Source of the DNA: Bacteriovoracaceae bacterium UBA7317
GTDB taxonomy: Bacteria > Bdellovibrionota > Bacteriovoracia > Bacteriovoracales > Bacteriovoracaceae
NCBI GenBank assembly: GCA_002474345.1
Contig: DKQD01000174.1
Location: 12,380-57,876 of the forward strand
Direction: 5' to 3'
DNA length: 45,497 bases
A program made the translations under genes and the position numbers. Each line of letters opens with the position of its first letter. Position 1 is the first letter of the stretch. Shown piece by piece: positions 25,094-33,524 of this stretch. The notes under the pieces are model-generated. The model saw only the letters and a program-made list of their open reading frames with translations, searched no databases and was not told the DNA's origin.

Positions 25094-25329
25094 TTTGATC
25101 TTTCCTCGGAGCTAAAGGAATTTAATTGAGTTTGAGTCTTGTCAATGAGGACTAAAAGTTCGTTAGTGACCTTGATTGGATTGGACTCGAAAATTCCTAA
25201 ACTTTCTAAGACTGTTTTATCTTCCTCTTTTATAGGTACTTGAAAAGGATCTATAGATTTGCAGAGGCTCTGAACGGTTTCAAGCTTATGCTTTAACTGC
25301 ACTTCTGGGCTTTCTTTATGGTAATCCAT
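25090..25329 (-). CDS. 79-residue protein coupled to the methyltransferase
   Basis: A small, charged, probably cytoplasmic protein with no signal peptide or membrane segment and one cysteine. It looks mostly helical. AAGGA eight bases before the ATG supports the start, and its TGA overlaps the GTG start of the methyltransferase gene, so the two are translationally coupled. No family is recognised. Confidence 0.6.
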   Translation of the reverse strand: MDYHKESPEVQLKHKLETVQSLCKSIDPFQVPIKEEDKTVLESLGIFESNPIKVTNELLVLIDKTQTQLNSFSSEERSK

Positions 25330-25439
25330 TAACGCGTCCTTAAAAAAGAGTCAGAAAGCAATCTAGGCTTTCTCTTTCATGCCGGCAAGAAAATTTCATC
25401 AAGGAGTAAATTTTGTCCGGGTTATAACAAAGGCGTACA

Positions 25440-25976
25440 TTATTTTTTGCCATGTGCGTTATTGCAGGACCTTAAAGTCATTTCAAAGCGAGACGTGAAG
25501 TTTCCCCTCATAGGTTCGAAGTAGGGGTCTTCAGAGAGGCAGTTAATTTCTGTGTGATATTTTCTCTTCTTTAGAAAGGCAACACCATTGGAGCACCGGT
25601 ATTTTTTAGGATCAATGAGTAACCCATCCGGACGTCGAATATAGCCCTTTTTCAAAAAAAGAGGGTTCACTTTTCCTCTACATTGATAAGCTTTGTAACC
25701 TCCACCAAGGTCCCTTAAAACGGTTGATTTAGGAAGAATTGAGCAGCGTTGAATGCCAGTTTTAGGCTCTGTAAAGGCATATTGGCCCTCCAGGCAATTT
25801 TGGGAAAGGTTTCGGGCAGGATGGGAGTGAAAACCTTCATAACTGGCTTGAGGAAAAATCTGCTTTTGAGAAAGCTTCTTGGTGATAGGTTTTCTTTTTG
25901 AGAATAAGCCACATCCCGCTAAACAGCTTATGATAAAACTCAAGAGAATCCATTGATAAGTTATCTTTCTTTTCAT
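25440..25976 (-). CDS. Cysteine-containing lipoprotein, unknown function
   Basis: A 178-residue protein with a clean lipoprotein signal: KRK, a hydrophobic core and the lipobox CLAGC. The mature part has seven cysteines (including QNCLEGQ, QRCSIL, YQCRGK, YRCSNG, NCLSED, RSCNN) and a basic composition. The ATG at 25976 is chosen because the signal peptide starts there; an in-frame ATG at 26015 adds 13 polar residues ahead of it. It is divergent from the membrane protein gene. No domain is recognised. Confidence 0.7.
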   Translation of the reverse strand: MKRKITYQWILLSFIISCLAGCGLFSKRKPITKKLSQKQIFPQASYEGFHSHPARNLSQNCLEGQYAFTEPKTGIQRCSILPKSTVLRDLGGGYKAYQCRGKVNPLFLKKGYIRRPDGLLIDPKKYRCSNGVAFLKKRKYHTEINCLSEDPYFEPMRGNFTSRFEMTLRSCNNAHGKK

Positions 25977-26073
25977 CTTCTTGCTATTGTAAGCCACAGT
26001 TCTTGTTGGATGCAATATCTAGGTCCCTCACGAAAATCTAATTTTGGCTTAACCTTTGCATTCTATTGAAATT

Positions 26074-26943
26074 ATGATTTTGGCAGCAATTTTATATTTA
26101 ATTTTCTCAATACCTTTCATCTTTTTTTATTTAGAAAGAGGTCATAGAAATCAGTTAAGGTCGGGAGAGAAATTAATTCATTGGATGACTTGTTGGAATT
26201 CTCATAAAGATTTTTTTTCTTTTTCAAAGGACAAGGATGAGAGTGGGGAAGGGTACAAATTTTATACTGGACTAGTTAATGAAATACTTTTCTATAAAAG
26301 GGAGTTAGGTGGACACCCAAAGAAGAACTTCCAGGAGGTTAAAAGGGCCCTTTTAGGAGATGTCCGTTTTGAAAAAAAAGTTGAAAAAGAAATGAGAGGA
26401 TCTTTTTTTCAGTATATTTGCTTGGGGGTCACGACTTGGCTTTTTATAGGCGCTAGTCATAAGATTTTGGGGCCAAAAGTTTCTATTAAGCCGGAAACTC
26501 TTCTGCTTATCCTTTGCTTCCAGATGGTAGGTGTTTTGCTTTATCAAATTGTTTGCCATAGGGTTAAGAAAAAAGACTTTTATTTTTTTAACCTCTATTA
26601 TGGACCCTTATTTAGGTTTTTCTGCCTTATTTATTTGAATTTACCGGTAGGAATAGTTTTAGAAAAAAGTGGATTTGAAGTTTTTTACAGAAAAGAACCT
26701 CTAAGTTGGAAGCCTGTTTTAGAAGATTTAAGAGGTCTTATAGATAGGTGGAAAAATCAAGGTAGCGAGGTGCGAAGTGAGTTAAGTGATATCGTTGAGG
26801 AGGTATATTTTTTGAGAGATTTAAGTTTTGAAAAATATAGAGAAAAGATTCAATTTTTGAGGCTTGTTTTTCTTGGAATTTTCTTTTTATGTCCTTATTT
26901 ATTTTATCTTTCTGTCTTGTTAAGCTCCTTTTTGATTGTATAA
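26074..26943 (+). CDS. Membrane protein, possibly TadB/TadC (T2SS-F) like
   Basis: A protein of about 289 residues with one N-terminal transmembrane helix, a charged cytoplasmic part, two central helices (YICLGVTTWLFIGA and LLLILCFQMVGVLLY), another soluble part and a final helix. The segment ILFYKRELGGHPKKNFQEVKRALLGDVRFEKKV recalls the cytoplasmic helical domain of T2SS-F/TadB proteins. A Tad-type ATPase, secretin and prepilin lie 10 kb away without any TadB/C, so this could be the missing platform protein. That is inference. The start is either ATG 26074 or TTG 26056, and neither has a clear ribosome site. Confidence 0.5.
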   Translation: MILAAILYLIFSIPFIFFYLERGHRNQLRSGEKLIHWMTCWNSHKDFFSFSKDKDESGEGYKFYTGLVNEILFYKRELGGHPKKNFQEVKRALLGDVRFEKKVEKEMRGSFFQYICLGVTTWLFIGASHKILGPKVSIKPETLLLILCFQMVGVLLYQIVCHRVKKKDFYFFNLYYGPLFRFFCLIYLNLPVGIVLEKSGFEVFYRKEPLSWKPVLEDLRGLIDRWKNQGSEVRSELSDIVEEVYFLRDLSFEKYREKIQFLRLVFLGIFFLCPYLFYLSVLLSSFLIV

Positions 26944-27027
26944 GGTGGTGGCGTGTAATACATTTAATTTCTTCAAAATGAAGGACAAATTAATGCACCA
27001 AGTACTAGTTCGAAAAGGATGTGACTT

Positions 27028-28701
27028 ATGGCGACAAATGATAAGCAGATAATTTATTCTATGAGCAATGTTGGTAAGGTTTATCGCAATAAGCAAGTAT
27101 TAAAAGATATAAGCCTATCTTATTTTTATGGTGCAAAAATTGGTGTTTTGGGTTTAAACGGTTCTGGAAAAAGTACGCTTCTTCGCATTATGGCAGGCGT
27201 TGAGGAAGACTTTTTGGGGAACGCAGTTTTGTCTAAAGGTTATAGAGTCGGCTATTTGGAACAAGAGCCTCAGTTAGATCCAGAGAAGACAGTCAAAGAA
27301 GTTGTTCAAGAAGGCGTTCAAGAAGTCGTCGATCTTTTAAAGGAATACGATGATATTAGTGCACAATTTGAAACGGCAACTGACTATGATGCTCTTTTGG
27401 CAAGGCAAGCGAAAGTTCAAGATATGCTGGATGCCTGCAATGGATGGGACCTCGATAGTAAACTTGATCTAGCAATGAACTCTTTAAGGTGCCCGCCAGC
27501 AGATCAAAAAACCGGTGTTTTGTCCGGAGGTGAAAAGAGGAGGGTTGCCTTATGCCGCCTTCTCTTAAGAGAGCCCGAAATCTTGCTTCTTGATGAGCCG
27601 ACAAACCACTTGGACGCAGAAACAGTTTTGTGGCTTGAGAACCATCTTAAAGATTATAAAGGTACAATTATTGCGGTTACGCACGACAGGTACTTCCTTG
27701 ATAACGTTGCTGGTTGGATTTTGGAACTTGATAGGGGTCACGGGATTCCTTTTAAAGGAAACTATACAAGCTGGTTAGAGCAAAAAACAGCACGTTTGGC
27801 CCAGGAGGAGAAAGCAGAGTCCAAAAGACAAAAGTCATTAAAAGAAGAGCTGGATTGGATTCAAAAAGGACCAAAAGCAAGACAAGCAAAAAGTAAAGCC
27901 AGAATTAAAAATTATGAAGAAAGGCTAAGAGAACAAACTGAAAAAAGAAATGAAACGAATGATCTTTATATTCCACCTGGACCAAGATTGGGGGACCTTG
28001 TTCTTGAGGCAACGAATTTAGAAAAGTCCTTTGGTGAAAAGCTTCTTTTTGAAAACTTTAACTTTAAGTTGCCTCCAGGGGGTATCGTCGGTGTTATAGG
28101 ACCCAACGGTGCAGGTAAGACAACTCTTTTTAAGCTTCTTACGAATCAGGAAAAGCCTGACAATGGTTCACTTAAAGTTGGTGAAACAGTAAAGCTGGTC
28201 TATGTAGACCAGGGAAGAGAACTTGATCCTTCAAAAAGTATTCTTGATGTCATTTCGGGCGGAACCGAGCATATAAAAATGGGCAGCCGTGAAATTAATT
28301 CGAGGGCCTATATTTCCCGTTTTAATTTTACAGGGGATGATCATAACAAAAAAGTGACTGAGCTCTCAGGCGGAGAGAGGAATAGAGTTCATTTGGCCAG
28401 TATGTTAAAAGAAGAAGGTAATGTGCTTCTCCTTGATGAGCCAACAAACGATTTAGACGTGAACACTTTGAGGGCATTAGAAAAAGCTTTGATGGACTAC
28501 TCTGGTTGCGCTGTGGTTATTTCTCACGACCGTTACTTTCTCGATAGAATTGCTACTCATATTCTTGCCTTTGAAGGAGATAGCAAAGTTGTTTGGTTTG
28601 ATGGAAATTTCTCGGAGTATGAGGAAGACAAAAGAAAGAGGCTTGGTGATGATGCTTTGAGACCGAGAAGGATAGCTTATAAGAAGCTTAAGCGTGATTG
28701 A
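27028..28701 (+). CDS. ettA: Energy-dependent translational throttle protein EttA (ABC-F)
   Basis: A 557-residue soluble protein with two ABC ATPase domains and no membrane segment, the normal EttA length. The first domain has Walker A GLNGSGKST, signature LSGGEKRRVAL and Walker B ILLLDEPTNHLD. The second has GPNGAGKTT, LSGGERNRVHL and VLLLDEPTNDLD. Between them lie the EttA arm (PQLDPEKTVKEVVQEGV) and the linker GPKARQAKSKARIKNYEE. The C-terminus RRIAYKKLKRD is also typical. EttA binds the ribosomal E site and couples translation to ATP level. AAAGGA eight bases upstream supports the start. Confidence 0.96.
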   Translation: MATNDKQIIYSMSNVGKVYRNKQVLKDISLSYFYGAKIGVLGLNGSGKSTLLRIMAGVEEDFLGNAVLSKGYRVGYLEQEPQLDPEKTVKEVVQEGVQEVVDLLKEYDDISAQFETATDYDALLARQAKVQDMLDACNGWDLDSKLDLAMNSLRCPPADQKTGVLSGGEKRRVALCRLLLREPEILLLDEPTNHLDAETVLWLENHLKDYKGTIIAVTHDRYFLDNVAGWILELDRGHGIPFKGNYTSWLEQKTARLAQEEKAESKRQKSLKEELDWIQKGPKARQAKSKARIKNYEERLREQTEKRNETNDLYIPPGPRLGDLVLEATNLEKSFGEKLLFENFNFKLPPGGIVGVIGPNGAGKTTLFKLLTNQEKPDNGSLKVGETVKLVYVDQGRELDPSKSILDVISGGTEHIKMGSREINSRAYISRFNFTGDDHNKKVTELSGGERNRVHLASMLKEEGNVLLLDEPTNDLDVNTLRALEKALMDYSGCAVVISHDRYFLDRIATHILAFEGDSKVVWFDGNFSEYEEDKRKRLGDDALRPRRIAYKKLKRD

Positions 28702-28763
28702 TCATCTGAGTTGATAATTCGAAAAGTCGCTTTGTTTGAAAACTTAGTGATTAGGATTCAAAA

Positions 28764-30056
28764 ATGTCTAAGCAAGCAAATTCAAAGTTTGTCGTGGCCA
28801 AGTTTGGTGGAACTAGTGTCCGCGACTCTATTGCCATTAAGAACTGTGCTGAAATTGTTAAAAGCTTACCTGAAGTGAAAGTAGTCGTTGTTAGTGCAAC
28901 TTCGCAGACAACAAACCACCTTGAAGGAGTGGCTGACTGCATTCGAATGAATCAAAAAGAGGATGCTTTAGCAGCCTATAACAAAATTGTGAAGCGTCAT
29001 ATAGGGATTTGTGAGGGTCTGTCTGGAGACTCTCTTCTTCGTGGGTTTATTGATGAGCTTGATTTTGAAGGTTCTAGGATTATTGAGGAAGCAGTCGAGT
29101 TAGGAAAAGGTGTTTCTCCTATGATAATGGACCAGCTCTATAGTCTGGGTGAAAGGTTCTCATCATCACTTTTCTCTTTTGCACTTCAAAGTTCTCTCGG
29201 AGAGAGCTATCGTGTTAAGTATTTGGACGCGAGAGAATTTGTAAAAACTGATAGCTCGTTTGGTAAAGCAGTTCCACAGATGGATAAGCTTAATGAGAAA
29301 GTAGGTTCATTATTTGCTCCTTTTTTAGATGAAGACCTGGAGGAGTTAAGGTTGGTGGCCGTTACTCAAGGTTTTATAGGCTCAGATGATCAAGGTCGGA
29401 CAACGACTTTAGGAAGAGAAGGATCAGACTTTTCAGCAGCTCTTCTTGCATCTTCCCTTGATGCAGAATCCCTTACTATTTGGAGTGATGTAGAGGGAGT
29501 TCTTACTACCGATCCGAGAGTTTATCCTGATGCTAAGACTATTCCTGAGCTATCTTATAAAGATGCGACTAAGATCGCCAAGCTAGGGGCCAAGGTCTTA
29601 TTTCCAGAAACTCTTGCTCCTGTGCAGAAGAAGAATATTCCTGTTTATGTTGGAAGCAGTCTTAAACCTAATGGCAAGGGAACCTGGATTAAAAAAGGGC
29701 CCTCAAGCCCGAGCTTTTTTTCAATTATACTCAAAAAAGGCTTTATGTTTAATGAAGCTCCTCTTGAAGGTGTAGGTGAGACCTCTGTTTTTTTTATTGA
29801 AGAAGATAGCTTATTTTCTGAGTTATCAAATATATCAGAGGAAGTTTTAAGAAAATTGAAAAGGGCCTATCAGTTCTCTTTTGTTTCCTCTTTTTCAGAA
29901 GGGGAGGAGTGTTTGACATTTAGCTCTCTTTCTAAACTTTTTGGTGAGGGGGAGTCTCCCCTTATTCCTGATGAGAGTGAGTATAATGGCGCTTTAAGAT
30001 TTTTGGTTTTAGAGAAAGAGTGTCAGGATGTTCTTAAAATGCTTCACAAAATTTAA
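28764..30056 (+). CDS. lysC: Aspartate kinase
   Basis: A 430-residue kinase that phosphorylates aspartate, the first step towards lysine, threonine and methionine. The catalytic domain is complete and of the LysC/ThrA type: VVAKFGGTSV, the GFIGSDDQGRTTTLGREGSDF block, and WSDVEGVLTTDPR. After about residue 310 the regulatory part is only about 115 residues and lacks the usual ACT-domain signatures, so allosteric control may be altered. It is a single gene, 62 bases after ettA. Confidence 0.93.
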   Translation: MSKQANSKFVVAKFGGTSVRDSIAIKNCAEIVKSLPEVKVVVVSATSQTTNHLEGVADCIRMNQKEDALAAYNKIVKRHIGICEGLSGDSLLRGFIDELDFEGSRIIEEAVELGKGVSPMIMDQLYSLGERFSSSLFSFALQSSLGESYRVKYLDAREFVKTDSSFGKAVPQMDKLNEKVGSLFAPFLDEDLEELRLVAVTQGFIGSDDQGRTTTLGREGSDFSAALLASSLDAESLTIWSDVEGVLTTDPRVYPDAKTIPELSYKDATKIAKLGAKVLFPETLAPVQKKNIPVYVGSSLKPNGKGTWIKKGPSSPSFFSIILKKGFMFNEAPLEGVGETSVFFIEEDSLFSELSNISEEVLRKLKRAYQFSFVSSFSEGEECLTFSSLSKLFGEGESPLIPDESEYNGALRFLVLEKECQDVLKMLHKI

Positions 30057-30102
30057 ATAAAGTATTCAAAATGACATAAAAAATGAAATAAAGTATAATT
30101 TA

Positions 30103-30132
30103 AACTTACTTAGTTCTATATTTTAGTAAGTT
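30103..30132 (+). promoter_or_regulatory. Inverted repeat before the lipoprotein gene
   Basis: AACTTACT (30103-30110) and AGTAAGTT (30125-30132) form an 8-base-pair inverted repeat with a 14-base loop, in the gap between lysC and the lipoprotein gene. A TTGACA box begins at its right end (30131). It may be an operator or a weak terminator. Confidence 0.35.
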
Positions 30133-30168
30133 GACAAGGTCCTATATTCTTGGAAAGAGGAGTTTCAA

Positions 30169-31347
30169 TTGATCCCTTTTAAATTAAGATTCTTCGCTTT
30201 AATGATCTTTGTAACAGGTTGTGCCGGAACTCTCAAAGTGGAAAAAGAAGAAGGATTAGAGGTCTATTCTTTGATTGATAAAAAAGGTCGGGCCGTTGCC
30301 AAAGTAAGGGCATCTAAAAAGCCATTAATACAAAGCGTTAAGGAAGGGGGGTATAGAATCGAAGTGCCTTCAAAGCAAGGGGCCATAAGGTGCACTTTAA
30401 AGGAGGCTTATTCTCCGCCAAGTATTTGGATAACAAGTTTTATTGAAAAGCTTAGGCCTAAAGTTTCAAGTTTAGAAATAGTAGAAATTAATTCAGGAGT
30501 AATAAAAAAATGGCCTTATCTTTATTCAGAGGTATCTTTTCACTCGGGGAACAAAAGCACTAAAAATAACCTTTTAAAAATTTTATCTTTATCAAGCGAT
30601 AATGCTGCAATTTTTTGTTTAGAAGGTACAGGAAAAGGTCATAAAAGCTTAGAGCAGGTTGCCGGAGATATAATTTCGACTTTAAAGGATAATGATAAGT
30701 CTAGATTGCCTTCTATAAGTTCACAAGTTGATATTACATCAATTAAAAATGTAAACACGGGCTTTGTTCACAGGAAGATTTTTAAAAATAAGAAAGGCAA
30801 TCTTGTAAATATTGTTAGAACTTCTATGATCGTTCCTAAAAATCGTTTAAAAAATTCTATGAAAGGTTTTTTTAATACTTCCGTTGAGCTAACGGATAAT
30901 AAGGGAAATTATTTAGAGGGGTCCTATATTGGGTATGAGGACTTGAAGAAAACATATAAAGTCAAACTTAAGGCGAAAGAGGATAAAAAGTACGAACTGG
31001 TGGGATTTGTTAATGGAAAGAATATTAAGAAAGTTTTGAAAATTGAAGGTCATCTGATGACAGCTGTTGAGCAAGATCGGTTTTTTTCAGAACCAAAGGA
31101 AAAATCAAATAAGCCCATAACTTTTTATGACTATGTTCCTTCCATGGACCCTCTTAAAGTTTTTAAATCCAAGCTAGTTTATAAAGGAAGTGAAAAGACT
31201 GGTCTTAATTTATACAGAGTTGAGCTAAATAAAACAAATCTTAATCTTAAAGTAGACGCGAAAGGAACGCCAATATTCTCGTCTTCAAAGTTTGGTAATT
31301 TTGTCTTAGAAAACCGAAGAGTCTTTTTAGAGAAAAAAAGTTTTTGA
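30169..31347 (+). CDS. Large lipoprotein, unknown function
   Basis: A 392-residue protein with a signal peptide ending in the lipobox VTGC, so lipidated at Cys18. The first mature residues (EVYSLIDKKGRAVAKVRASKKPL) look like a PEGA-type beta strand module. The remainder is basic and beta-rich with no motif I recognise. The start is TTG at 30169, supported by AGAGGAG six bases upstream, and there is no earlier ATG in frame with a signal peptide. It stands alone, before a 385-base non-coding region. Confidence 0.72.
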   Translation: MIPFKLRFFALMIFVTGCAGTLKVEKEEGLEVYSLIDKKGRAVAKVRASKKPLIQSVKEGGYRIEVPSKQGAIRCTLKEAYSPPSIWITSFIEKLRPKVSSLEIVEINSGVIKKWPYLYSEVSFHSGNKSTKNNLLKILSLSSDNAAIFCLEGTGKGHKSLEQVAGDIISTLKDNDKSRLPSISSQVDITSIKNVNTGFVHRKIFKNKKGNLVNIVRTSMIVPKNRLKNSMKGFFNTSVELTDNKGNYLEGSYIGYEDLKKTYKVKLKAKEDKKYELVGFVNGKNIKKVLKIEGHLMTAVEQDRFFSEPKEKSNKPITFYDYVPSMDPLKVFKSKLVYKGSEKTGLNLYRVELNKTNLNLKVDAKGTPIFSSSKFGNFVLENRRVFLEKKSF

Positions 31348-31732
31348 AATAAAGTTTTCATTAAATGAAGGTAATATTATTTAAAAATGAATAGGTTACG
31401 GTGGAAATCTTTTTATTTATCAATGATAATAATTTAAAAGATAACTAACTCTACTTATTAAGGCTAGATCTAAACATTTGTTATTAACTAAACATCTTAT
31501 GTAATAGTCGCTCGTAATTGTTGGTTAATTCATTTTTTTTTATTTCTTTAAGTTAAATTCTTAAATTAAAATATCTAAAAGTTTAAAATTAAAAAAAGTT
31601 TTTTATAAAAGTTAAAGGAGCAATAGAATTTGTTTAAGTTAATCAAAATTTTAATTTTTTTTATATAAATTTTTTGATTAATTTTGTCGATATAGAGTCT
31701 CATGTAGCGGCATTTTTTCCTCAGGAGATCTA
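31348..31732 (+). other. AT-rich intergenic region and leader of the CheX-like gene
   Basis: 385 bases without a gene, even more AT-rich than its surroundings, with long A and T runs of the UP-element or bent-DNA kind. It contains a perfect 10-base inverted repeat, TTAATCAAAA at 31639-31648 and TTTTGATTAA at 31672-31681, about 50 bases before the CheX-like start codon. CAGGAG at 31722-31727 is the ribosome site of that gene. No -35/-10 pair can be assigned with confidence. Confidence 0.5.
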
Positions 31733-32656
31733 ATGGGCGCGATTATTTTAAAGAATGCAACTTATATATCAGGGTTTAATCTATCCGAAGAAAACGCTGA
31801 AGTGCTAAAAAATCTTTCTAAAAAGTTTCGAGTTAGAAGCTTTAATGAAAGTGACTTTGGTGAGTTTAAAAAATCTTTTGATCAAGTCAAATATCACTTC
31901 TGTATTATTAGTCAGATTGATGAGTCAAATAAAAATGGAGATCATGAGGCCAGAAAATTTGTAGATGGCCAGAATATATCTAAAATATATTTGGATCCTA
32001 ATGATCTTTGTCCAGAAATAAAAAACACCAATCAACTTATCCGTTTGGGTAAAGATGATCTAAATGGAAACGTCGAGGAAAAAGTATTAGAAAATTTAGT
32101 TACTCTTGTAGATGAAAAAATAACTAGTGGAATGAAAGACACAATTCACAAGACTATGGAGTATATCACACCTATTTTCTTTGATTGTGAGCCTGTTAAC
32201 TTTGAAGAAAGAAAATTTGACCCTGATTTCTTTGACTTTTCAAATAACTCAAACTTCGATTGTTTAGTATCAATAGAAAATAATTTTGAGTGGCTTGTTG
32301 GGAGATTGGTAATTAAAATAAATAGTGATCTTTTTTCAAAAAATATACTCAAAAAGGATCAGAGTATCGATGATGTTTTGAAAGCATCTCAAGAGTATTC
32401 GAATCAAATTATGGGGATAATAAACTTTAACCTCAATAATACAGGAAAAAAGTTTAAAATTGGGTTGCCACAAAGTTACGACTTAACAACTTCAAGAGTC
32501 AACCTGGGAAAGCTTTTGATCCCGTCTATGATTCTGACAACCAGTTCAAGAGAAATTGAAATAAGTTTCGGTCATATCGAAATGGAAAACGGTACTGTTC
32601 CGGAATTAAAAGTTGAAGAATTTTCAATTCCTTCAAGCGATGTAGATTTCTTCTAA
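31733..32656 (+). CDS. CheX-like phosphatase protein with degenerate receiver-like N-terminus
   Basis: A 307-residue protein. Residues 130-280 fit the CheC/CheX fold (phosphatases of CheY-P): the pattern E-x2-N followed 22 residues later by P is present as Glu221, Asn224 and Pro246 (EYSNQIMGIINF, then FKIGLP). These are the residues that coordinate water attack in CheX. The first 120 residues look like a receiver domain without the acidic pocket (YHFCIISQID in the beta-3 position). No chemotaxis gene is adjacent; the next gene is an unknown 280-residue protein 14 bases away. The assignment rests on motif and fold pattern, not on a search. Confidence 0.65.
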   Translation: MGAIILKNATYISGFNLSEENAEVLKNLSKKFRVRSFNESDFGEFKKSFDQVKYHFCIISQIDESNKNGDHEARKFVDGQNISKIYLDPNDLCPEIKNTNQLIRLGKDDLNGNVEEKVLENLVTLVDEKITSGMKDTIHKTMEYITPIFFDCEPVNFEERKFDPDFFDFSNNSNFDCLVSIENNFEWLVGRLVIKINSDLFSKNILKKDQSIDDVLKASQEYSNQIMGIINFNLNNTGKKFKIGLPQSYDLTTSRVNLGKLLIPSMILTTSSREIEISFGHIEMENGTVPELKVEEFSIPSSDVDFF

Positions 32657-32670
32657 AAAAAGGATATTTT

Positions 32671-33513
32671 ATGGAAATAAATTTGGTTCAAGAGGAGAAA
32701 CTCCTAATCGACGGAATTGAAATGCCCGTGAATAAAGTCGTCCATGCGACATGGATAATGGAAATGGATTTTCAAAAGACACTTATTGAGCTTGTTGGTG
32801 GAGAGGTAAAGGGTATTGAGGAAGGTCTAAAATCTGGTAAATATAATTTTGCAAAACTCCAAATAAGTCACCATACCAATGATTGTGGACCAACCTCCTT
32901 GGGAACTGAAAGGTCAGATGTTATTGGTTATGCTCTTGTAGATAATACCTTTGTAAAAAGTCTAAATTTAGGCTCAAAAGAAGTGCTTTCTCTTGCAAGT
33001 ATTGATGAGTTTCGTGGAATTATTTGGCACAACATAGAACAGAGTAAAGCTTATGAAAAGGGACTAAAAGACCTTGTTCAGAAAATAATAGATTTTTTCT
33101 CTTTTGATTTTGCAAAAGTTCAGAGAAAGCTAGGTCCAATTTCTAAAAACTTTTTGGAAGTGGAGGAGAAGAATTACGAATACATAACAATTATCGCTTT
33201 AAGACCTAATACGACAGATCACTTTAGTCTCAACTCAGCCGACTGGAAACAGCACATGGGTTTAAAATATGGGCGTTATCAATCATTTTTAACGGAAACT
33301 TTTGCTATTTGTGAAGATGAAAATATTAAAGTTTCAAATCAAAACTATGAGATTATCGATGTTAGTGAGCTTTTTAATGGAGATGGATCTAAAAAAAGTG
33401 ACGAAGCTGTTTTAAGGTATTTTGGGACATCTCTAAAGAATGTTGTGCCGATGCTTAAACGAACCATCCTCAGAAGGCTGGAACGTTTAAGAAAGCAAAA
33501 GGAAGCAAGTTAG
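32671..33513 (+). CDS. Unknown protein, partner of the CheX-like gene
   Basis: A 280-residue, probably cytoplasmic protein without signal peptide or membrane helix. Notable segments are LQISHHTNDCGPTSLG and the tryptophan-rich ADWKQHMGLKYGRYQSF; the C-terminus is basic and helical (LKRTILRRLERLRKQKEAS). It follows the CheX-like gene by 14 bases and is evidently cotranscribed. I recognise no family. By position it may act in the same signalling pathway, but nothing in the sequence shows what it does. Confidence 0.6.
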   Translation: MEINLVQEEKLLIDGIEMPVNKVVHATWIMEMDFQKTLIELVGGEVKGIEEGLKSGKYNFAKLQISHHTNDCGPTSLGTERSDVIGYALVDNTFVKSLNLGSKEVLSLASIDEFRGIIWHNIEQSKAYEKGLKDLVQKIIDFFSFDFAKVQRKLGPISKNFLEVEEKNYEYITIIALRPNTTDHFSLNSADWKQHMGLKYGRYQSFLTETFAICEDENIKVSNQNYEIIDVSELFNGDGSKKSDEAVLRYFGTSLKNVVPMLKRTILRRLERLRKQKEAS

Positions 33514-33524
33514 AAGTACCCTAT

